Source: Branchipolynoe longqiensis (taxonomy: Eukaryota; Annelida; Polychaeta; Phyllodocida; Polynoidae). Taken from it: a stretch of 64,000 bases of DNA. Under the pieces are notes generated by a model that was given only the letters and a program-made list of their open reading frames with translations, was not told where the DNA came from and searched no databases. Below, in pieces: positions 56,617-64,000 of this stretch. Position 1 is the stretch's first letter, and each line of letters starts with the position of its first letter. Location of the stretch: positions 1 through 64,000 of the forward strand of contig JASIRB010000049.1 in the NCBI GenBank assembly GCA_030323885.1, given 5' to 3'. A program made the position numbers and the translations under genes.

Positions 56617-59040
56617 CCTATGTGATTACAATACTCTCCCCCTTCATTCAACCTGTGATGCAATTTAGCCTGATCAATTTAACCATGTCTATAAAGAGGA
56701 AGGAAAACTAGTCACAAGGATGAACAGTGAATAAGTTGTGCTTTATTGGCAGCAACTCCTGTCATCCCCCAGTCATGTGACCTAGCACCTGTACTCCTCC
56801 TATACTGCCCACACTATGTCTCATAGTCTTTTAGCCTGTATGTTGAACCAGTGCCCACAACCCATGGGACAGGAGTCCTATGGCTGTGGATACACTCAAT
56901 TAGAATAGCTGAATTTTGATAGCATCAGACAGAGTGTCTGGGGTCCTGCTCAGAAGTTGGTCTGTCTCACTCAAGAGCCAGGATGAGAGTGATTTTCCTT
57001 CAGTGTGTCTGAAGCAAACTCATGAATAATCAATTAGCTGAGACTAGTGTGTGGGTCAGGATAGGCCAAGAGAGTCAGGTGACCAGACCTTCCCCAACCA
57101 GCCAATGAGACACCTCCCCACAGACTGGGTGGGTGACCACCCCATTAGGGGCTGTCACTCAAGCCATCTGCAGGTGGTGCACTCTATACATATGCTAATG
57201 AGGCTGGTGGGTCAGTCGGTGGTCTTGGGTGGACAGGATGTTGCAACAGTTACAGATTTATATATAGTAAAATCTTTCTTTTCCTCTTTTGTATTCTTTA
57301 TGAACACCAAGAGAACATTTCAACCATCATGTACTGTTTCTTACAAAGGAACTCTTTTCATTAACTCCAAACATCATATATAACAGATAGTTTACTCTAT
57401 TCAGCATCATGTACATTTCCATCAACTCCACTCTTAGTAGATAACATATAGTTTACCTCACTCAGTATCATGTACAATGGGAGTGGACTTTTGTTGACTT
57501 TAGTTTACTTTTAGTTTACATACTATCAGTCCCACTCCAGCATCCAAGAATAATAATGCTCTCTGCCAATATATAATTCTTAACCGAAAATCCGCATATT
57601 TTTACATGTGGTTAGACGGTGCTGATGTCTTGCGGTTAAGTACAACCCGCCTGCTTCCTAAATATCGTTTGCCTTAATTACAACAACAAGAAAAGCAGTT
57701 GCTTTGCTTTAAAATTAGCCCCTCTCTTTTGGTGCTAAGTTTAGTCTGCCGCCGATTTGATCTAGTCTATTCATACACGATGTGCATAAGATATACGAAG
57801 TCCTTCTTTAATTACTAGCACAGTTAATTATACTTAAACCCGCTGATAACTTATTAATTATGCAGACGTTCTTGAGTATTAGGAAATTCTTTGAACGTAA
57901 AGTTTCCCCAAAATTATGTGGATAAAAGCAAGGAATGCGAATGGGTCAGATGTTGCTGCTTTTAAAACAATACATGCATCTACTGAATAAGCTGAGTTTG
58001 ATTCCATTGTATCACTGTGTCCACAACTCACTGAAACCAATACCCAATATGCATTTCGGTAAGGTTCCTCTTTTCCATGCTTTTTTCAATGGAAATCTCA
58101 TAAAGGCAATTGCTGAGTTGTTCTATTAAAACAATTGTTGTTTCACTTGCTCTTCGTTTGTTGCAGCTTCTCTAGAACAAATAACTGCATTCAAAGAGAA
58201 TAACTGCATTCAGAGAGGATAGCTGCATTCAGAGAGAAGTACCCATTTCTTCAGTTCCATTTTAGATCTGAATGAACAAATCGTCTAGTAATGATAGCGC
58301 ATCAACCTGGAAGATTACCATATGTAACACAAACAGGCCAGAGATGGTGGTGGCAGGACGGCAGGGCGGAGAGCTATGTGTGAGGTGACGTTAAGTCAAT
58401 TGTCCATAGCTCAGTTTGGCCACAGCTCACGGCGAACACACGTCCTGTATCTACATAAAACACGGCCATATCCGAATGGATGTTTCCCCAGCCGACCATA
58501 TAACCTCTACTGCAAAGAGACCCGTGGGCCACCCAACCCCACACCCCACCACACCCCACACCCAACCCCACCCCACCATCCCTGAGCAATGCATTGTGGG
58601 GGATTACAGTGGAAGCTGCGGAAATCTCTCCCCAGCCAGGGTCCTGTCGATACCATTATCCCCACTGACTATCATGACTTGTTCCAGGCTCCAGCTTCCT
58701 TTTGGCTAAGGAAGTCTTTGAAGAAACTTGAATTACAAAAATATGTTATCTAATAATATGCACCGAGGGGCCAAGGTAGTGCAAATGTGTGGATAAGGTC
58801 AATCTCCCACGACAATGGCAGCCACCTGGGTTCGAATATCGTTCTATCAATCATCCTAACAGAGCTGTCTAGGGATAATTGGATTGGTAATTTATTTCAT
58901 ATTTTGGTTGTGAAATTCGTTGATTAAGTAGGGAAAATGTCAATATTGGACAATTGGTCTGCCTCATCACACTGTTCCCTCTCATATCACAATAACGCTG
59001 AGTAGAAGTCGAATACACCAAAGTAATACACCTCCCCCCA
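56617..59040. other. no gene seen; small repeats
   Basis: Three TAACTGCATTCAGAGAG units at about 58183-58240 and a C-rich CCCCACCACACC stretch at about 58536-58580. A ~120-bp segment at 58137-58275 (TTGTTTCACTTGCTC...ATTTTAGATCTG) has a diverged relative at about 59664-59755. Confidence 0.4.
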
Positions 59041-59240
59041 ATGTGTTGCTACCTTGTCTCGATGGGGAGGCTTGTGTGCCTCCCTGACCATGAGAGCTAT
59101 ACAGGTGGTTTAACCAAGCCGGGTAGGTCTCATGATAGAGGACAGACTAGGAGCAGCAACTGGTCCTCCAGGCTGGGGTTTGGGCATGGGGCCAACAACC
59201 CCACCCCGGAAAAAAGAACAATGTTACAGAATCACAAACA
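59041..59240 (+). mobile_element. possible 5' LINE fragment
   Basis: A frame reads CVATLSRWGGLCASLTMRAI, then after a stop RLGAATGPPGWGLG and MGPTTPPRKK. I associate these phrases with the 5' region of RTE-like LINEs in marine invertebrates, from memory only. Confidence 0.3.
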
Positions 59241-59909
59241 AGAAACTCAAAACACCAAAGTAAATGTTTCAGTGAATGAAGTATACATGCAGCACTGGAT
59301 TTAATTTGCAGCTGCATTTTGGTTGGGAACTGAGTCCTCACCCAATGTAGTTGTTTGCAACGTGGGTGTGACATAGAATGACATGCAGTCTCTTGTCATA
59401 CGCGAACTGAGTGTGTAGGCGCATAGTATCAGAGGGTGAGCAGATGGTGGCCTCTAATTGGTGGAGGTAAAGGGGTGTGTCCTCCCACCCCAACCTCATC
59501 CCTTGCATGCGCAGTCAATTTGTGTGATGGACAAATAAGACAAATGTAATTGTAAATCAACAGTATCTTAGTACATCAGGGGATGCATCAGGGATTTTCA
59601 TCTTCTGACTAAATGAAAATATCTAGGCATGTGCAGTATGGAACTTTGAAAAATATAAGACACTTGTTGTTTCACCTGTTCTTTGTTTTTACAAGATTCT
59701 CTCGAAAAATAAATACAATAAGAGCATGGGTATTTCAGTTATATTTTAGATTTGTATTTAAGTGGTTTTTCACATAATTAAATATGCTCCTAATGCGTAC
59801 TTCGGCATGTAATATGGATACAACACATTTCATGTAGAGCTTCAGATGCATTTTAATGAGGAAGCTGGTAAGTGGATGAAACAAGATACACCTTTGTGTA
59901 TTTGCTCTG
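59241..59909. other. no gene seen
   Basis: Unique-looking DNA; contains the diverged repeat noted for 58137-58275. Confidence 0.35.
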
Positions 59910-59911
59910 TA

Positions 59912-60214
59912 CAGTACAATCCCGTTAAACCAAGCCCGGTTAAACCAAACGATCGGTTAATCCAAACTTCTTTCGGCGGCCCGGCAAAAAACTACCATTT
60001 ATCATATAAAAAAGTTGGTTAAACCAAAGTCGGTTAAACCAAAGTATCGCCCCCGGGCCACTTCCAGCACAGTTAAACCAAACTTTCATGTGGTTTTAAG
60101 GTCATCTGAGACTTTTTTATATGATAAATGGTAGTATTTTGACGTGTCGCCGAAAAAAGTTTGGATTAACCGATCGTTTGATTTAACCAAGCTTGGTTTA
60201 ATGGGGTTAAACTG
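59912..60214. mobile_element. pogo/Tigger-like MITE
   Basis: Left CAGTACAATCCCGTTAAACC; right, in inverse, CAGTTTAACCCCATTAAACC. TIRs run about 100 bp through CGATCGGTTAATCCAAACTT and ACTACCATTTATCATATAAA, leaving a small centre. TA flanks both ends, the normal Tc1/mariner/pogo duplication. No transposase. Confidence 0.75.
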
Positions 60215-60309
60215 TATATGCATAAAAAACAATAATCAAAATGACCCTACACATTGTATATTACATTCATAATGCACCAAAGTTGTTGCCAAAGCCAAGT
60301 CAAAGTCAA

Positions 60310-60394
60310 AGTCAAAGCTTGGTTAAACCAATAATCGGTTAATCCAAACAAATTTCTAGGGTCCCTTCAAGTTTGGTTTAACGGGGTTATACTG
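60310..60394. mobile_element. second Tigger-like fragment
   Basis: GGTTAAACCAATAATCGG and a right end GGTTTAACGGGGTTATACTG followed by TA. Only ~85 bp; probably the remains of a related MITE. Confidence 0.5.
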
Positions 60395-60440
60395 TACTGT
60401 GGTGTCAACTACATCGCCCAGTGGATACTCCTTAAGCCAA

Positions 60441-60474
<34 letters not shown>

Positions 60475-61915
60475 ACTTCCGAGCGAGTGGAATGCAGCGC
60501 CCCGACCCACCCCATGAGTAGGGGGCAGGGACTCCAGAGCTTATTACATGCGATAATGGGATTACCACTATCCATATATTGTACAATGCACTATACGAAT
60601 GTAAACAGTGGAATGATATATATATATGCATTCTCGATAATAATCGTTTTATTTTGTCAATACTAATGTAAATGTATATTATTGCAGCGGATCAGTTCCT
60701 GCCTGCGGAATTTTATATGCAGCGGCGCCACCTATGATGAATGTTTGTACCTAGCGAGTTCGCTCTCCCTTTCCACCCGCTTCAAAAAGTGTATGTACAC
60801 ATACCCCTGATCCTCCCATGGTGCAAGCAGAATATTGGGAATAGCCTATTACGTTGCATGAAAAAAAACATAACTCGATTAGAATCCGATGTAATTAAAG
60901 TTGCGTAGTAGGATGGTTTTGAGTTGCTGCCATTTTTTAAGATTAGGCTGATTGTTAATGTTATAATCCACCTTAATTTAGTCAATTCTGACACTATATC
61001 CGTCAACACGAAGAGTGCTATCAAACTGCTATAATATTCTCATCTATGCAGAAACATATGGTTAATAAATGCACCAGTATCTAAATAGGATACGCAGAAT
61101 CAAATCTAGATAAGTGATTTGGCTTAGAAAATGTGATGCTTTCATCAAACTATGCAGCTTTAAGAGGTGAAATACTGTTTCAAAAGTCCAATATATACAT
61201 ATAACTGGGAGTTGTGAAATATATGGGATAGCGGAAGAAGCTACCGATGGAGGTGGCGCCCCTAGTAGACATAGCGGTGACTATCCGAACCACCCAGGCA
61301 GACTCAGTTGCAATGCTAATAATATTGACATATTGATATTTACATTGGTCATGTTGCGCAATATGGGTAATTTGGCACAGAGGCAGACAGCATTATGTTA
61401 CTAAGGACGTGTAAGTGTTAGAAAAGAACGATCAATTGCTGCCGATCGATGCGCCATCTAGCCTTAAAGACATGCAAATCTTATGATGAATAACTAAGAT
61501 GTTATCACTTCGTCCTTAGCTTTCAAATCGATAACACACACTTCTTCAGGCTGCTTAATTTGACATTCCACCCACCCCAGCTTTTAAGACTAGATGGGTA
61601 GGGTTAAGTGCCTTTGTAACGCGATATTTATACCTGAAATGACTAAACTTGACTAAAACTGACAAATAAATGCCACCTGATTGATACTGGTCTGTATCGT
61701 GTGCTTTAATTACAACCTGCAACAAATGCTAATTTCTGCATATTGAACTAGTATCACTTAGTTGAAACTGATTATAATGCCACGTGGAAAGTTCATACTT
61801 TGCGGTCGTCCCTCTGACATCCCATCCCAACGTTTCCGCTTAAAGGTGAATCATATGCGACAATATTATGAAAGAAAATGATATAAGTGAAGTGGGTGAG
61901 ACTGCCAGCCTGATG
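60395..61915. other. no gene seen; TA microsatellite
   Basis: TA run near 60448-60474; otherwise unique-looking DNA. Confidence 0.4.
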
Positions 61916-61987
61916 GCATTCACGGGCGTGCGCCGATTAACCCGTATTTGGGAATACGGGCTACTCGCCATGGCAGACCGCGAATGC
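61916..61987 (+). other. 72-nt stem-loop-rich segment
   Basis: GCATTC/GAATGC close the segment, with CGG/CCG just inside after a mismatch. A central perfect hairpin CCCGTATT-TGGG-AATACGGG sits at about 61950-61969, and GGCG/CGCC may pair in between. Could be a structured RNA, a cruciform or chance in GC-rich DNA. Confidence 0.35.
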
Positions 61988-62026
61988 CCAAAGATTCACG
62001 GGCGACGGGGTTTCCGGCCGTAAAGC

Positions 62027-62063
62027 GTTGCTAGGAGACGCGAATTGCGACTCGCCTGGCAAC
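62027..62063. promoter_or_regulatory. paired X-box-like (RFX) motifs
   Basis: GTTGCTAGGAGAC (62027-62039) and GCCTGGCAAC (62054-62063, inverse GTTGCCAGGC) resemble RFX X-box halves in opposite orientation. Motif match only. Confidence 0.3.
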
Positions 62064-62671
62064 GAAAGGGGGTCGGCCTTCGGGGCCAGACCGATCAGAC
62101 GTACTTTATGACGCTCTGATGTTTTAGCCGAGATTTAGGCCTATTTTATCTAAATTCCAAAGTTGTTTGACATTAAACTGTAGGGGAAGGGTTTGCAACA
62201 TGTTTCTACACTATGTACGTTACTCGAATGTTAGTTTGGCTAAGAATAAACAAAGCCGTGAGCTCTTGGAAAAGTAAATTGGAACGTTCCTTGCATTCTT
62301 TACTATCCTCCAGTTTTCTATGGAGTAAACCGCTATGGTTGAATCTAACATTGGAATACTTTATATATATAATTAAGGGCCTTGAGCCTAACTAGGCCTT
62401 ACACAGCTACTTAGCCCATCTGCGGGGAGATTGGAACAGACATATTAACGGAATTAACGTATAGATCTTCTTGGCTAAAATAAGACATTAACGTAGGCTG
62501 ATTATCAGTGACAGTAGCAGAGACACTAGCGCCTCTGCTTAGTTCTGGATCAATTCAAACATATCAAATACACCGTAAGGCGAGTAGACCAGCCAGTAGT
62601 GGACACGATTAAATAATCGCTTTGTACTAAACATATTATGTGCGGAGGCAAACCTCCGTATTTAGGCGATA
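62064..62671. other. no gene seen; possible LTR part
   Basis: Has TTATATATATAA near 62361 and an AATAAA near 62247. It could be U3/R of an LTR preceding the PBS-like site at 62846, but no second LTR is visible in the window. Confidence 0.25.
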
Positions 62672-62697
62672 CTCGGGCTAGCCGACTTTAGCCCGAG
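62672..62697 (+). other. perfect 9-bp hairpin
   Basis: CTCGGGCTA and TAGCCCGAG separated by 8 nt; a 6-bp CGGAGG/CCTCCG hairpin lies just upstream (62643-62658). Confidence 0.6.
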
Positions 62698-62845
62698 AAA
62701 GTACACCGACAGACACAGACTACCTGCAGACGGGACGAGGGGCAGCAGCGGCCGCGGCCGGCCCGAGAAATTCACATGGAAATAATTATATAAATTAACA
62801 CGAAGGCTTGCCTTTAGCGGGGGCGGAATAGCCAGACGGTTAAAC

Positions 62846-62862
62846 TGGTGCCGTGACCAGGA
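62846..62862 (+). other. tRNA-His primer-binding-site-like motif
   Basis: TGGTGCCGTGAC is complementary to the 3' end of animal tRNA-His (GTCACGGCACCA). LTR retroelements start minus-strand synthesis at such a site just downstream of the 5' LTR. No gag-pol frame follows, so this may be a remnant. Confidence 0.4.
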
Positions 62863-64000
62863 TACTAAGGAGTGTAATACCTTCTTATTTACTTTTAATA
62901 CGCGAATTATTGAAAGAAAAACGGTGTTTTGTCTTTGTTGACATCTCACTCGTTTCTGACAGTGACAGCGGCTCCTGCCTTGACGTTTCACGCCGTAACA
63001 TGGCGGTTTAGGGAATACCCGAGGTTGCATTAATAATGGAGAAATAATAGTGTTCAACTAAATTGGTATTCCTGGTTTTCTTTAGCGGCTAGTCGTATTA
63101 ATTTTACTGTGAGGGCTACAAGCCTTAGGGCCACAGTCGGGTGGTAAGGCGTCAGGCGCCCACCCAACATAACTACGTTACCCTTGTGTTGCTCTGAACG
63201 GATAGAGTCGAATAGGCGAGGATTAGCTACCCCAGCATAAGGCAATAACGGACGTTATATTTGGTTACAATTTATTAAACAAAAAGAACAAATTAGCTAC
63301 TGCGGCTTGCCGACAATAGGGTCGGTTCTAATCGAATATTTAGTTGGCCGGAGGCAGATAGCTTTGAACTAGCCGCTTTTTCCATTTGTTACAGTATCTC
63401 CTAGCGACGGGGCGCGTCGCGGAGGGAGGTGACGTCAGTACGTGTTTTTGGAACCTCAGCGCAGACACATACGGCGCTGCAGACTGTTTGGTCGACCCGT
63501 AGCGCTGCTCCACTGTTTATGTTTTGGAATAGTCTTTTATTATATACTTTACGCTATACTAAGAACAAATTAAGGGTATTTCTACATCTTCCGGGGGAAA
63601 TAACTAAAAAATAAATAAAATAAAAAATTTTAATTTAATTATTCGGAAATTTACGCGTATCTATACTAACCACAGGGAAGATAGCAAGAAAAGACTAAGG
63701 AAAAGGAACACTAATATCAGGGCATATTACTGTTAATTTCTTTTAGTTGCTCATTTCTTTGTATATACATTTCGGTTATTTGCATTTTTTTCTGAATTTC
63801 AAAGTTTTATTTTTCATATAAAATTTTAGAAATAACCTTTTTGGGGAGTAAAACATAGTTGTAGTAGTCAGGGAGAAAAAAAATAGATATATTGCGTTTC
63901 CGGGCGACGGCAAAAGCACGGCGAGGAAGCACCAGGACTTGACTGTCCCCGTGTCTTCTCGCCGCAGCTGCCTGCGATCGGCAGGAAATGTGGAAGAAGA
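62863..64000. other. no gene identified; CRE-like site
   Basis: A CRE palindrome TGACGTCA at 63430-63437 lies in a GC-rich stretch (63400-63520). At the right edge a pyrimidine tract and CCGCAG (about 63951-63965) precede GAAATGTGGAAGAAG, which could be a 3' splice site and start of an exon cut by the window end; this is weak. Confidence 0.3.

Overview
The window looks like gene-poor, repeat-rich nuclear DNA from a metazoan, most likely a marine lophotrochozoan and possibly a mollusc. It is eukaryotic: there are splice-like sites, SINEs, LINEs, DIRS-type retroelements, long-TIR DNA transposons, MITEs and many micro- and minisatellites, and there is no operon or bacterial gene layout. The mollusc guess rests mainly on a SINE 3' tail (a CCTTAGATGTTGCTAGGACG-like core before AAC-rich tails) that resembles molluscan LINE/SINE tails from memory. 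That guess is an inference.

0-12 kb: low-complexity DNA (a TTGAGG hexamer array, a poly-G run, a 1.6 kb TTGG-type array), then a 5'-truncated LINE fragment with an RNase H domain (4.9-6.9 kb), a MITE (7.9 kb), and a decayed gag plus reverse transcriptase of a probable tyrosine-recombinase (YR) retroelement (8.9-12 kb). A CpG-rich ACGT-repeat MITE sits inside the latter. 12.2-16.7 kb: a complete-ended 4.46 kb DNA transposon with ~290 bp TIRs and a 3-bp target duplication, carrying a broken transposase. 17-23 kb: tandem arrays, perfect hairpins, a tRNA-like head with a 15-bp fold-back array, and SINE copies. 23.3-27.1 kb: a Ngaro/PAT-like YR retroelement on the minus strand with a textbook split-direct-repeat layout, an intact YR recombinase frame, an RNase H, and a GC-rich tandem array where the reverse transcriptase should be.

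27-45 kb: a LINE nested in a SINE, with an 8-bp target duplication; a head-to-head SINE pair; several TIR elements and tandem repeats; and a second RNase H-type LINE 3' end. 45.0-49.8 kb: a second long-TIR transposon related to the first, again with TAGTG...CACTA ends and a 3-bp duplication. Its broken transposase keeps the nuclease-like and CXC (tesmin/TSO1-type) C-terminus that the first copy lacks.

50-64 kb: the only convincing host coding sequence is a CpG-rich first exon of a calpain-type protease on the minus strand (52.81-52.99 kb), with a TATA-like box, E-boxes and four ROR/Rev-erb-type half-sites upstream. Further right lie a GC-rich block of uncertain coding status, a duplicated TATA-containing promoter-like unit, a pogo/Tigger-like MITE, structured GC-rich DNA with X-box-like motifs, and a primer-binding site matching tRNA-His that hints at an LTR element. 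Most long open frames elsewhere are low-complexity artefacts.

The most interesting features are the two related Academ-like transposons with complementary damage, the split-repeat YR retroelement, and the unusual repeat architectures. All calls were made by reading the sequence; no database search was run.
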